Below, one piece after another: positions 45,062 to 54,368 of a stretch of DNA of 64,000 bases. Position numbers and translations under genes: made by a program. The notes beneath the pieces were generated by a model. The model was not told the DNA's origin. It did no database searches and was given only the letters and a program-made list of their open reading frames with translations. Each line of letters begins with the position of its first letter. Within the stretch, counting starts at the first letter, position 1. Source of the stretch: Vibrio pelagius (GTDB lineage Bacteria; Pseudomonadota; Gammaproteobacteria; Enterobacterales; Vibrionaceae); contig NZ_AP025503.1 in the NCBI RefSeq assembly GCF_024347575.1, positions 3,100,001 through 3,164,000 on the forward strand. The letters run 5' to 3'.

Positions 45062-46480
45062 ATGAGTCAGGATAAAATCGATATCAAAGATGTGACTCCT
45101 AAAACCTTTAATCCCAAAACACATAAAGGTAATGGAGATCGATTTAACCCCAATAACCGCATCTACGTGCGTGAAAGCAAAGGTAAATTCCAGCAGCTGC
45201 GCCGCTATGGTGGCTGGTTCCTACTGCTTCTGTTCGCACTAATCCCGTGGATACCGTTTGGAGAGCGACAAGCAATACTGCTCGATATTGGTAATCAGCA
45301 GTTTAATTTCTTCGGAACCACGCTCTACCCTCAGGACCTAACCCTGTTGGCGATTTTGTTCATGATCGCTGCTTTTGGTCTGTTCTTTATTACCACCTTT
45401 TTAGGCCGTGTTTGGTGTGGTTACCTATGTCCACAAACCGTTTGGACCTTTATGTACATCTGGTTTGAAGAGAAATTAGAAGGTTCAGCCAATAAGCGTA
45501 GAAAGCAAGATTCAGGTAAGCTGACACCGAACCTGATACTACGCAAAACGATTAAGCACATTGCTTGGTGGGCAATCGCCTTGGCAACCGGCCTCACCTT
45601 TGTTGGCTACTTTATTCCTGTCAAAGAGCTGGTGGTTGGTTTCTTTACCTTCGATGCGTCATTCTGGCCGGTGTTTTGGGTTCTGTTCTTCGCTGGCTGC
45701 ACCTACGCCAATGCAGGTTGGATGCGTTCGATCGTTTGTGTGCACATGTGTCCGTACGCACGTTTCCAATCTGCGATGTTTGACAAGGATACCTTCATTG
45801 TTGGCTACGATACTGAGCGTGGTGAAAACCGTGGTCCTCGTTCACGCAAAGCCGATCCTAAAGCGCTGGGCTTAGGTGACTGTATCGACTGTAATTTATG
45901 TGTGCAGGTCTGTCCGACCGGTATCGATATCCGGGATGGCCTGCAATATGAATGTATTAACTGTGGCGCTTGTATCGATGCTTGTGACCAAACGATGGAT
46001 CGCATGGGCTACGAGAAAGGCCTGATCAACTACACCACAGAACATCGTCTAGAAGGCCACAATACTAAGGTGATGCGACCTAAGCTGTTGGGTTACGGCG
46101 GCGTGTTGCTACTGATGATTGGCTTGTTCTTTGTTCAGGTCGCAAGTGTTGACCCTGCGGGTTTAACCGTGCTTCGTGACCGAAACCAACTGTTCAGAAT
46201 CAACACTCAGGGCTTTGTTGAAAACACTTACACCCTCAAAATCATCAACAAAACTCAGCAAGTTCAAGAGTATGATTTAAGTGTAAGTGGGCTACCAGAG
46301 GCGATCTGGTACGGTAAGCAGACCGTTGCTGTAGATCCAGGTGAAGTGCTTAATCTGCCGATCAGCTTGGGAGCCGATCCAGAAAAACTCAGCTCACCAG
46401 TTTCGACAATTCAGTTTATACTCTCGAACAATGAAGAGTTTACGATAGAAGTTGAAAGCCGCTTTATCAAGAAGCTCTAA
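45062..46480 (+). CDS. ccoG: Cytochrome c oxidase accessory protein CcoG (FixG/RdxA)
   Basis: 472-aa membrane iron-sulfur protein needed for copper handling in cbb3 oxidase assembly. Order: N-terminal cytoplasmic tail; membrane segments (about 53-75, 88-115, 162-185, 195-218); a CxxxxC-bearing TM region (WCGYLCPQTVW, CVHMCPYARFQ); two 4Fe-4S motifs CIDCNLCVQVCPTG and CINCGACIDACDQTMDRMGY (about 280-318); a further TM near 343; and a C-terminal Ig-like periplasmic domain. The other ccoNOPQ genes are not in this window. Confidence 0.95.
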   Translation: MSQDKIDIKDVTPKTFNPKTHKGNGDRFNPNNRIYVRESKGKFQQLRRYGGWFLLLLFALIPWIPFGERQAILLDIGNQQFNFFGTTLYPQDLTLLAILFMIAAFGLFFITTFLGRVWCGYLCPQTVWTFMYIWFEEKLEGSANKRRKQDSGKLTPNLILRKTIKHIAWWAIALATGLTFVGYFIPVKELVVGFFTFDASFWPVFWVLFFAGCTYANAGWMRSIVCVHMCPYARFQSAMFDKDTFIVGYDTERGENRGPRSRKADPKALGLGDCIDCNLCVQVCPTGIDIRDGLQYECINCGACIDACDQTMDRMGYEKGLINYTTEHRLEGHNTKVMRPKLLGYGGVLLLMIGLFFVQVASVDPAGLTVLRDRNQLFRINTQGFVENTYTLKIINKTQQVQEYDLSVSGLPEAIWYGKQTVAVDPGEVLNLPISLGADPEKLSSPVSTIQFILSNNEEFTIEVESRFIKKL

Positions 46481-46521
46481 TATCTAGCGGTTCACCGCTC
46501 GGTATTTCAACCAATCAATGG

Positions 46522-46550
46522 AAAAAGGCTCAGTAATGAGCCTTTTTTAT
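46522..46550. terminator. Terminator between ccoG and srkA
   Basis: AAAAAGGCTCA / TGAGCCTTTTTT hairpin. Its T-run ends only a few bases before the srkA start codon. Confidence 0.88.
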
Positions 46551-46554
46551 TCTT

Positions 46555-47541
46555 ATGACCGAACAAGCTTTTAACTTTGATAACCTGACGCCTGATTTCA
46601 TGTGGTATGCGCTAGAAAGCATCGGCGTTCGCGCCGAGTCTGGCCTATTGGCGCTCAATAGCTACGAGAACCGCGTCTATCAATTTAGCGATGAAGATCG
46701 CAAGCGCTACGTTGTGAAGTTCTATCGCCCGCAGCGCTGGACTAAAGAACAGATCCAAGAAGAGCATGATTTCGCACTCGACTTGATTGAACAAGAGATT
46801 CCGGTTGCACCACCGATTAAGATCAACGGTCAAACCTTGCATGAGTATCAGGGCTATCTCTTTGCGCTATTTGATAGTGTTGGCGGACGTCAGTACGAAG
46901 TGGATAACCTCGATCAGCTAGAAGGCGTCGGTCGCTTTCTCGGGCGTATTCATAAAGCGAGCTCGGAAAAGCTATTTCAGCACCGTCCGACTATTAGTCT
47001 CGACGAGTATCTTCATCAACCACGCAAAATCCTTGAGAATTCACGCTTTATCCCTGCACATCTCGAATCAGCATTCTTCAATGATCTAGATATCTTGATC
47101 AAAGTACTAGAAGAGCAGTGGTCTGAATCAAGTAAAATTATTCGTCTGCATGGCGATTGCCACCCTGGTAATATTTTGTGGCGTGACGGGCCGATGTTCG
47201 TCGACCTTGATGATGCACGCAATGGCCCCTCCATCCAAGACCTGTGGATGCTACTCAACGGTGAACGCCAAGATAAACTGATGCAACTCGATATCTTATT
47301 AGAGGCTTATCAACAGTTTTGTGACTTTAACAGCGCAGAATTGAAACTAATTGAGCCACTGCGCGGTCTACGTATGGTGCATTACATGGCATGGTTAGCA
47401 AAGCGATGGCAAGACCCTGCTTTCCCAATTGCATTTCCATGGTTTAATGACCCGAAATACTGGGAGCAACAAGTACTTGCTTGTAAAGAGCAGATTGCTA
47501 CCCTACAGGAGCCACCACTTTCGTTAATGCCTCAGTGGTAA
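46555..47541 (+). CDS. srkA: Stress response kinase SrkA (YihE)
   Basis: 328-aa Ser/Thr kinase of the APH fold, implicated in countering stress-induced cell death. The length equals E. coli SrkA, which supports the start. Motifs: LNSYENRVYQF (N-loop), VVKFYRPQRW (ATP-binding Lys), LHGDCHPGNILW (catalytic Asp), and VDLDDARNGP (metal Asp). The ATG has no Shine-Dalgarno sequence and follows a terminator hairpin directly. dsbA follows after 50 bp. Confidence 0.96.
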   Translation: MTEQAFNFDNLTPDFMWYALESIGVRAESGLLALNSYENRVYQFSDEDRKRYVVKFYRPQRWTKEQIQEEHDFALDLIEQEIPVAPPIKINGQTLHEYQGYLFALFDSVGGRQYEVDNLDQLEGVGRFLGRIHKASSEKLFQHRPTISLDEYLHQPRKILENSRFIPAHLESAFFNDLDILIKVLEEQWSESSKIIRLHGDCHPGNILWRDGPMFVDLDDARNGPSIQDLWMLLNGERQDKLMQLDILLEAYQQFCDFNSAELKLIEPLRGLRMVHYMAWLAKRWQDPAFPIAFPWFNDPKYWEQQVLACKEQIATLQEPPLSLMPQW

Positions 47542-47591
47542 GGCAACACTGATAGCAAACAAAAAATTCAAACATAATGGAGATTGAATAA

Positions 47592-48191
47592 ATGAAAAAG
47601 CTATTCGCATTTTTCTCATTGGTTATGCTGAGCTTATCGGCTCATGCGGCGCAATTTAACGAAGGTGAACACTACAAGGTTCTAGACCTAGAGCCTTCTA
47701 AAAAGCCAGTTGTTACTGAGTTCTTTTCATTCTACTGTCCACACTGTAATAGCTTTGAACCTATCATTCAGCAGCTAAAAAAACAGCTTCCTGAAGGCGT
47801 TAAGCTGCAGAAGAACCACGTATCTTTCATGGGCGGCGCCATGGGCAAGCCAATGAGCAAAGCTTACGCAACAATGATCGCGCTAAAAGTAGAAGATAAG
47901 ATGGTGCCTGTAATGTTTAACCGCATTCACAACATGAACAAGCCACCTCGCGATGAAGAAGAGCTACGTCAAATCTTCCTAGACGAGGGTGTTGATGCGA
48001 AGAAATTTGATGCAGCCTATAAAGGCTTTGCGGTTGACTCTATGGTTCGTCGCTTCGATAAAGCATTCAAAGACAGCGGCCTTTCGGGCGTACCAGCCGT
48101 TGTGGTTAACAACCGTTACCTAGTCGATGCGCAAGGTATCAAATCTCTTGATGAGTATTTTGCACTGGTTAATTTCTTATTGAAGAAATAA
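47592..48191 (+). CDS. dsbA: Thiol:disulfide interchange protein DsbA
   Basis: Periplasmic oxidant that introduces disulfide bonds. 199 aa with a signal peptide ([19 protein letters not shown]). The active site [12 protein letters not shown] gives CPHC, and the cis-Pro is in [12 protein letters not shown]. The srkA-dsbA order is as in E. coli. Confidence 0.97.
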   Translation: MKKLFAFFSLVMLSLSAHAAQFNEGEHYKVLDLEPSKKPVVTEFFSFYCPHCNSFEPIIQQLKKQLPEGVKLQKNHVSFMGGAMGKPMSKAYATMIALKVEDKMVPVMFNRIHNMNKPPRDEEELRQIFLDEGVDAKKFDAAYKGFAVDSMVRRFDKAFKDSGLSGVPAVVVNNRYLVDAQGIKSLDEYFALVNFLLKK

Positions 48192-48200
48192 CTCATTGAT

Positions 48201-48230
48201 AAAAGGGAGCTTCGGCTTCCTTTTTCTTTG
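48201..48230 (+). terminator. Terminator after dsbA
   Basis: AAAGGGAGC-TTCG-GCTTCCTTTTTCTTT hairpin. Confidence 0.85.
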
Positions 48231-48339
48231 CTATGCTCAAAAAGCATCATTGATAAAAAATTAATCAGGAACCTTTTAGTATCTGGACTATTCATCGCTT
48301 TTCATTAATCACTAACAGGTTGGGCAAGGAGCCCCGCAA

Positions 48340-49299
48340 ATGAAATTAAAAATCACATTTTTAGCTTTGAGCATTGCTGCTACCCCTGCCTTTGCCAAGC
48401 TTGCCGACGAGCAAGGCATCAGCGGTGAAATTTCCCTGAATGCTGGGATCACCTCCTCTACGTCAAACTTCAATACCGACGGCGATAACAACATCATGTC
48501 GACGGACAAGAAAGCGTCTTCAGAAAGCTCTTTCTTAGTCGCTCCACTGGGCAGCGTTGCTTACACCTTTGGTGAACGCTTAAATCATCAAGTTTATACG
48601 GGGACCGCTCGTGACGATATCGCAACAGGTACAGCTGTACTTGAAGTGGGCTACAAATATCAGCTGCAATCTGGAATGGTGATTGATGCGTCAATCCTAC
48701 CAACCATCATGTCCGGTGAAACCTGGGCTGACCCATACAACACCACAGGCCCTCGTTCGAAAACTGACGAGAAGGGTCACGCCTTTCGTTTGAAGTTGAG
48801 CAGTATTGCTGGCTCACCATTTTCACTTGATATGGCCTACGCCACTAAAGATGTTGAAGATGATGCTATTCAACAAGCAGAGCTAAAACGTGATGCGGAT
48901 ACCTTCTACTTGAAAGGCCAATATCGACAGCCTCTAAGCCGCAGTTTGATGCTAGTACCATCCATCATCTATCAGTCTCGCGATGCCGATGGCAGTGCCG
49001 AATCTTATGACCAACTCGGAGCTGAGGTCAGCCTATTTGGCTCAGCTGGCCGTCATCAATACGCGTTAACCGCGGGTTATAATCAACGTGATTACGATGC
49101 CGGTAGCTCTTTGTTCAACAACACGGTTCGCAGTGATGACAACATCAACCTGTTTGCCGCTTATGAATATGATAAATTCATGAACTGGGATAACTGGTCA
49201 TTCATTTCATTAGCAGGCTACGGCACTAGCAATTCCAACATTACCTTCTACGATGAGTCCCAATACATCGTTTCAGTTGGTATGAACTACAAGTTTTAA
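48340..49299 (+). CDS. Outer-membrane beta-barrel protein (DUF2860-like)
   Basis: 319-aa exported protein with a signal peptide (MKLKITFLALSIAATPAFA). The rest is beta-rich with alternating residues, and the final strand YIVSVGMNYKF ends in Phe, the sign of an outer-membrane barrel. It resembles the Vibrio DUF2860 family as I recall it. Substrate or function unknown. It is convergent with the broken comM. Confidence 0.8.
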   Translation: MKLKITFLALSIAATPAFAKLADEQGISGEISLNAGITSSTSNFNTDGDNNIMSTDKKASSESSFLVAPLGSVAYTFGERLNHQVYTGTARDDIATGTAVLEVGYKYQLQSGMVIDASILPTIMSGETWADPYNTTGPRSKTDEKGHAFRLKLSSIAGSPFSLDMAYATKDVEDDAIQQAELKRDADTFYLKGQYRQPLSRSLMLVPSIIYQSRDADGSAESYDQLGAEVSLFGSAGRHQYALTAGYNQRDYDAGSSLFNNTVRSDDNINLFAAYEYDKFMNWDNWSFISLAGYGTSNSNITFYDESQYIVSVGMNYKF

Positions 49300-49331
49300 T
49301 TCCAGCACATAGGTATAGCCGCATTTGTTGG

Positions 49332-49943
49332 CTATACCGCTTGTGCCGTCAACTGCTTCAATAATCTGTCCATTGCTCGATACCCCAACGCCTCTGAGAG
49401 GTGTTTCTTTTGAATCTGCTCACTCCCTTCAAGATCTGCAATGGTGCGAGCAACCTTGATGATGCGATGATAAGCACGAATTGATAACCCAAGTCGATGC
49501 AGCGCCGTCTCTAAGAATTGAGCATCTTGCTTATCGAGTGGGCAATACTTTTCAATTTCACGACTGGTCAAGAGTGCATTGGGCTTTCCTCCGCGCTCGA
49601 CCATGGTAGACCTTGCGTCAACCACACGCTGCTTAACGACCGGAGTCCCTTCTCCTCGATCGCCCCCCTCGGCGAGCATGCCTTTAGGTAGTAGCGGGAT
49701 CTCCAATGACATATCAAAGCGATCTAACAGCGGCCCTGATAACCGGTTCAAATAACGCAAAATAATCTGTGGGTTTGCACGCGCTTGATTGCCCTCATAG
49801 TAGCCCGTTGGGCTTGGATTGAGGGCACCAACCAATTGAAACCGAGCAGGGAAACGGGTTTTGCCCGCAGCTCGTGAAATGATGATCTCTCCAGACTCTA
49901 ACGGCTCTCGCAATGAGTCGAGCACCTTCCTTTCAAACTCAGG
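49332..49943 (-). pseudogene. comM: comM, 3' fragment (interrupted)
   Basis: C-terminal part of the ComM AAA+ Mg-chelatase-like helicase (about 203 codons from PEFERKVLDSLREPLE to the stop). It includes sensor 1 and the arginine-finger region (FQLVGALNPSPTGYYEG, LDRFDMSLEIPLL) and the C-terminal helical part. A 6.1-kb element separates it from the first 304 codons at 56043-56954. The joined pieces give about 507 codons, the normal ComM length. The reading frame continues into the element and could start at a TTG there, which would produce a 222-aa hybrid; no good ribosome site is seen. Confidence 0.95.
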
Positions 49944-49949
49944 CTTTCC

Positions 49950-49967
49950 CACCGTTACACTTTTTTC
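49950..49967. repeat. Left terminal inverted repeat of the element
   Basis: CACCGTTACACTTTTTTC. Pairs imperfectly with 56027-56042. Confidence 0.8.
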
Positions 49968-49974
49968 ATTAAAA

Positions 49975-50014
49975 ATATTGAGAAAGCCCTTGTCTGACAA
50001 AGGGTTCTCTCGAA
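49975..50014 (-). terminator. Hairpin after the last gene of the element
   Basis: Minus strand GAGAACCCTTTGT / ACAAGGGCTTTCTC followed by AATATTTTT. A likely end of the recombinase operon, about 45 bp past the srap stop. Confidence 0.6.
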
Positions 50015-50054
50015 TTCAGAACTTGTACAGTTGTTTAAAAGAAAACTTGAGAAT

Positions 50055-50507
50055 TTATGATAAGTTTTTCTCAATAACTGTACCCTTGATGTGTGCAAGT
50101 TCTTCCTGTAACTCGTATAACCTGAACATCAAAGAGTTGTTCAGCGCTTCTAACTCTACCTTTGCTTTTCTAGCATCATCCCGTTCATGCTTATATTTTT
50201 CTTTTAACTGCCTTTCTCGTTTTTTCTCTGCTTTTAGCTTTTCCAATTCAGTTAGTTGTATGTCAGAGATAGAAAAACCCTCCTCTACCAACTTTCGCTT
50301 TTCCTCGTTAAATTCGGCAATGATAGGGTTAGCGTAAGCAATAAAATCATGAAATTTATGGACATAACTATTTCCGAGGCCAGCTTCATTATTTATTTTG
50401 TTTAGAGTAAGTTTGCCTGTAGTCTTAACGCGAGTCGGCTTCCCATTAAGTAAACGATTCAAAGCTTCATGCAACCTTGCCTCTGTGAGTGATTTTTTAC
50501 CTTGCAT
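50055..50507 (-). CDS. Small coiled-coil protein at the end of the recombinase operon (Srap-like)
   Basis: 150-aa protein. The N-terminal half (LTEARLHEALNRLLNGKPTRVKTTGKLTLNKINNEAGLGNSYVHKF) looks like a DNA-binding helix-turn-helix; the second half is a long coiled coil rich in Glu, Lys and Arg (EKLKAEKKRERQLKEKYKHE...). This layout resembles TnpC of Tn554-type elements and the auxiliary Srap protein of SEs. Its start, with GAGGG 5 bp upstream, lies inside the 3' end of intB. Its likely role is recombination accessory. Confidence 0.72.
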   Translation of the reverse strand: MQGKKSLTEARLHEALNRLLNGKPTRVKTTGKLTLNKINNEAGLGNSYVHKFHDFIAYANPIIAEFNEEKRKLVEEGFSISDIQLTELEKLKAEKKRERQLKEKYKHERDDARKAKVELEALNNSLMFRLYELQEELAHIKGTVIEKNLS

Positions 50508-52497
50508 AGCAGCCCTCAATTTTGTCATTAAAAGCGATGTAGTTAATCTTGTGGTCGTCTAATAATGACTCAATCTGTTTAATCTTCTGTTTGATGCCAG
50601 ATAGAATAAGGTTGTTTATCTCATCACCATCATTAAATGCTCGAAATTTTTTGATCAATCGAACTCTAAGTTGCGCCTGCTTTTTTGCCGTTTTGTCAGT
50701 GAATACTTGATGGGGGCAAACTTTTTTTTCAGCTATAAACCCTTCGATGCCGCACAGCCTGTCGCAGTTAGTGTTGGTACAATACCCTCCTGTAGGCAGC
50801 ATAACTACAGAAAGTGATCCATTTCGAACCAAGCCATCAATTTCACTACGGCTCATATAAACTTTGTGCCCAGCTTTTAGCCTGTTGAATTTATCTCGTT
50901 GTATGCTTTCGCCTTCGACACCGCTTAAGTGCTCACTTTTGTTGTAGATTTCATCAAAAATATCAACTCCTAGCTGAATACCTTCTTCTTCGAACATAGT
51001 TAACAGGTCTTTATCGAGTAAAACATCATTCATCGCCGTCAGTTCTGCATTGTTCGCATAATAGTCAGACATGTTGATATTTTTATGTTTATACTGAAAC
51101 TTAATAGAGAGAGAATTACCGAAACCATACCTTTTGAAAAACACTGCAAAACTACGCCTAAAATCATGAGGTGACAATTTAGGTAAAAATCCTCCAACAA
51201 TTAGCTGACCACTACGGGTCGGGTTAAGCAAATCAAATTCTTCAACATCTTCTGGTGTTGCCGATAGGCCCAACCTCTTAAATATAGATTTATTGTTGGC
51301 GCTGATGCTTGCGAGACTAAGAACATAGTTGCTTTTATTAGTAACAGTTAGATCTGGAGCAACGAAGGCTACTGAGGTTTCCTTCATAGCTCTTTCATAC
51401 TTGTCTTGAATGATTTTTCCATTTGAAAAATCTCTTTGTAAAGCATCACGATACCTTTTGCGAGCAAACTGCATCATATCACTAGCTAGCTCTATAGCTT
51501 CTTGTGCGATGGGATGTGTTTGCCATACTTCAGCTTTTTCTACTCCACCATTACCTTTCGTTGTCTGGCCTTTAAGAATCGAAATCTTGTTGCCGCTTAT
51601 GGTATCTCTTTCAACATAACTATCTTTATCAAAACTAAAAATCTCTCCAATTCGAGCACCTGAGAATAGGGCTACAACCATAATACAATCAACTAATATC
51701 CCTGTGAGCCATGAGCCGTTGAATACTAACTTAAAGTTTGGGATTGCATGTTTTATCTTTGCTTTGCAAAGCCTTTGAGTTCTTCGGTTTATATCTCTGG
51801 GATGCATTGATATTGTGGAGCAGTTATTTAATTTCAATTCCCCATTTTTCACCTGCTCTTGTATTGCATGGGCTTCATCCATTACTCGTGAGATTTCATG
51901 ACGAAGGGGGTGGTATCTCTCCACGGTTTTAATGCAATGAGACAAGATGGTTTGGTGTATGCGAATCGGCAATGCAATATGCTGTTTTTGCAAATCATCC
52001 TTTGCTAACTCATACAGTTCATTCCCATCAATCGCCCTTGAATGCTTATCAAGATCGTTCAGTTTATTTAAGGATGAAACAAGTCCCTCAATGGTGCCCT
52101 TGCTATATTCCTTAATTTTTAACTGTTTCTTAAACAATCGGTATTCAGAGTCATTATTTAATAAACTCCAATCTTCAGAGGACAGACAAGAGATTACTCT
52201 AATTAAATTACCTCTAAGAGCCACCATCAACGCAACTGAAGGGGCTTTACCTTTGGATTTCTCTGATTGATAAAAATCATACATAACATCTTGAATAGCT
52301 TTCTTTTGTAAAGGGTTCTTTATCGCACAAAAGCTAACCTTTGTTGTTTTACCAATACCAACATTTTGTGTACCAACAAAATCCCACTCATCGTCATATT
52401 GAAAGCTCAACGGCTCACCACTACTTGTTCGAGTGACAACTTCACCAAGATTCTTTGTTGGAGATGAGAATATTTTAGAACTACTTCCCTGCATCAA
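50497..52497 (-). CDS. Tyrosine recombinase IntB-like
   Basis: 666-aa tyrosine recombinase. Catalytic residues are complete: Arg in FSGARIGEIFS (about 280), a Lys near KGQTTKGNGG, the HxxR box LSPHDFRRSFAVFF (about 450), His in QYKHKN, and the nucleophile Tyr in NMSDYYANN. A Cys-rich tail (GGYCTNTNCDRLCG...CPHQ, about 590-620) may bind zinc. Its length is well above simple phage integrases and fits the large recombinases of SE and Tn554-like elements. It starts within 4 bp of the tfp end (ATGA overlap). Confidence 0.85.
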   Translation of the reverse strand: MMQGSSSKIFSSPTKNLGEVVTRTSSGEPLSFQYDDEWDFVGTQNVGIGKTTKVSFCAIKNPLQKKAIQDVMYDFYQSEKSKGKAPSVALMVALRGNLIRVISCLSSEDWSLLNNDSEYRLFKKQLKIKEYSKGTIEGLVSSLNKLNDLDKHSRAIDGNELYELAKDDLQKQHIALPIRIHQTILSHCIKTVERYHPLRHEISRVMDEAHAIQEQVKNGELKLNNCSTISMHPRDINRRTQRLCKAKIKHAIPNFKLVFNGSWLTGILVDCIMVVALFSGARIGEIFSFDKDSYVERDTISGNKISILKGQTTKGNGGVEKAEVWQTHPIAQEAIELASDMMQFARKRYRDALQRDFSNGKIIQDKYERAMKETSVAFVAPDLTVTNKSNYVLSLASISANNKSIFKRLGLSATPEDVEEFDLLNPTRSGQLIVGGFLPKLSPHDFRRSFAVFFKRYGFGNSLSIKFQYKHKNINMSDYYANNAELTAMNDVLLDKDLLTMFEEEGIQLGVDIFDEIYNKSEHLSGVEGESIQRDKFNRLKAGHKVYMSRSEIDGLVRNGSLSVVMLPTGGYCTNTNCDRLCGIEGFIAEKKVCPHQVFTDKTAKKQAQLRVRLIKKFRAFNDGDEINNLILSGIKQKIKQIESLLDDHKINYIAFNDKIEGCYAR

Positions 52498-54368
52498 AAT
52501 ACCTCTAGCAGATCATTTAAACTTCGAATATCAGAATATAATGGGTGTGGATTAACGTTATTTTTCTCTACTGCTAGTTGATAGTTAGTCTTTGATTTCT
52601 CTTTGAACCTATCAAGAATGGAGATTATGGTGTTTTCCAATTTATGAAACTCGTCCTTAGGAAGTGAGTTAAAAGCTGGAGCCGCTTTCAACTCAGCTAT
52701 GACGTCGAAGAATGAAAGCATGAGCCAAATATCATTCACAGCAGCAACAAGTACATGACTTTTACATTCAAAGCACCCTAAAAAATTGGTACATTTCTGC
52801 TCTTCTATAGGCATATCCAGATTGAGGTTCTGTAATTCACGAGATACAGAGTCCTTTGTATTCTTATTACCTTCACACCTCACACCTAGCGGTGTATAGG
52901 AGCTGTTTTTCCTCAGCTTTCTATAGTCATATTCAGATAGGATGTCGTGAAACTTATACTTTGCTTGAGTTACAGCTTCCTTTAAGTTAACTCCTGATGC
53001 CATTGCATATTTAGCATCCATACTTGCGCTTAAATTGCGCTCATGATCCTGTTCTAAACCAACGCTATAGTGACGCTTAATGGTTGTTACAGAGTTATTA
53101 GCTGAAAGCGATACCAAATAAATATCCTCTGTCACCTTCATTAGGGTATCAAGTTTGGTCTGTCGCAATACTGATGAGTTGATACGAGCTAACCCCATTG
53201 ACTTAAGGTACTTATTTACTTGAACTTGTGCCTGCGAATTAGAGTTTATGAAATTCCCTACAGATCCATCCTTTCTGATGTAAGGAAACAGCCATGCATT
53301 GCTATCATCCCCTGTAATCAAAGAAGATGCCGCCAGCCAAGATTCAACGAACTCCTTTGCTCTTTTGGAAAAACCTATTGCATTGTCTTGGTCTTTTCCA
53401 TTAGCGCGTTTTTTGATCGTTTCAAACAAGAATCGATTGCCACCAACTTGCTTAAACTTTACATCCCTACGGCGCATAGTGAGTAAGGGCGTATAGTTTA
53501 TTCCTGTAAACATAAATGAGATCATCACAGCTAAGCGAGTTAGTTGATTTTTGCAAAGCTCCTCTGAGCCTATTTTAAAGCCACTCTCACGTAAGTTAAC
53601 CGCAGTTATAAAGCCTGTTTTCCTGCCTGCTATCTGTCTTGGAGTCCATCCTTCCTTTTCTGCTGCCTTAAAAAACAACTCCTCATCAAACATGGGGTGA
53701 ATTTCTGGAATAGTCTTGCTTCTTATATGCTTTTCTAGTCCTAGATAACCACGAAACATAACTTTAGCAACGGGTTTAAGTTCTGACTCGATATCCATAC
53801 CTTTAAATGGATTGCGATCCTTAGCTTCTGCTGTACGTAATTTTTTAGTGTCACCATCTCTACCGAGCTGCTTCAATATTGCTGCTAGTGCATCTCTAGC
53901 GCTCTTCTTTCTAGTTTTTTTCGCTCCACTCTGAACTTGTTCCTCAAGACAATCTAGGTACTCATTCAACACATTAATAGGGAAGTAATCTTCTTCTACT
54001 AAATCGATACTGTTTTCATCTAGCCATCTAACATATTTAATAAGTTCATACATATGCCCCTTCAACCACGTAACATTAGATACTGGTTCAAACAGTCGAT
54101 ACATAGTGCGTACAAACTTATCTCGATTCATATTGATATATTGATGCTTTGGATCGAGCGCTCCAGCGTTAGCACCTCTAGCAAGAGGGGGACAGCCCTT
54201 GTACTTTAACCGCTTAAAATATGCTGTCGGGGCACCCTCAACAGATAGCCTCATATCATCCACTCTAAGCACATCTATGCTATTAGAGCGATGAGAAACT
54301 CTCTTGATGGGTTTTAAGGCTTTTCTTCTACTCGATGATGATAATGAGGTTTTTTCTTCATTAATCAT
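52494..54368 (-). CDS. Tyrosine-recombinase-fold protein without a full active site (Tfp-like)
   Basis: 624-aa protein with the overall shape of a tyrosine recombinase between two active ones. The catalytic pattern is incomplete. The first Arg box has become GINYTPLLTMRRRDV, the HxxR box is SSVLRQTKL with Ser for His, and the LGH box is missing before IKRHYSVGL, where a Tyr remains. A Cys cluster (KCTNFLGCFECKSHV, about 545-560) is likely zinc-binding. It probably has a structural role in synapsis. The overlap with intA (8 bp) and intB (4 bp) suggests fixed stoichiometry. Confidence 0.78.
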   Translation of the reverse strand: MINEEKTSLSSSSRRKALKPIKRVSHRSNSIDVLRVDDMRLSVEGAPTAYFKRLKYKGCPPLARGANAGALDPKHQYINMNRDKFVRTMYRLFEPVSNVTWLKGHMYELIKYVRWLDENSIDLVEEDYFPINVLNEYLDCLEEQVQSGAKKTRKKSARDALAAILKQLGRDGDTKKLRTAEAKDRNPFKGMDIESELKPVAKVMFRGYLGLEKHIRSKTIPEIHPMFDEELFFKAAEKEGWTPRQIAGRKTGFITAVNLRESGFKIGSEELCKNQLTRLAVMISFMFTGINYTPLLTMRRRDVKFKQVGGNRFLFETIKKRANGKDQDNAIGFSKRAKEFVESWLAASSLITGDDSNAWLFPYIRKDGSVGNFINSNSQAQVQVNKYLKSMGLARINSSVLRQTKLDTLMKVTEDIYLVSLSANNSVTTIKRHYSVGLEQDHERNLSASMDAKYAMASGVNLKEAVTQAKYKFHDILSEYDYRKLRKNSSYTPLGVRCEGNKNTKDSVSRELQNLNLDMPIEEQKCTNFLGCFECKSHVLVAAVNDIWLMLSFFDVIAELKAAPAFNSLPKDEFHKLENTIISILDRFKEKSKTNYQLAVEKNNVNPHPLYSDIRSLNDLLEVF

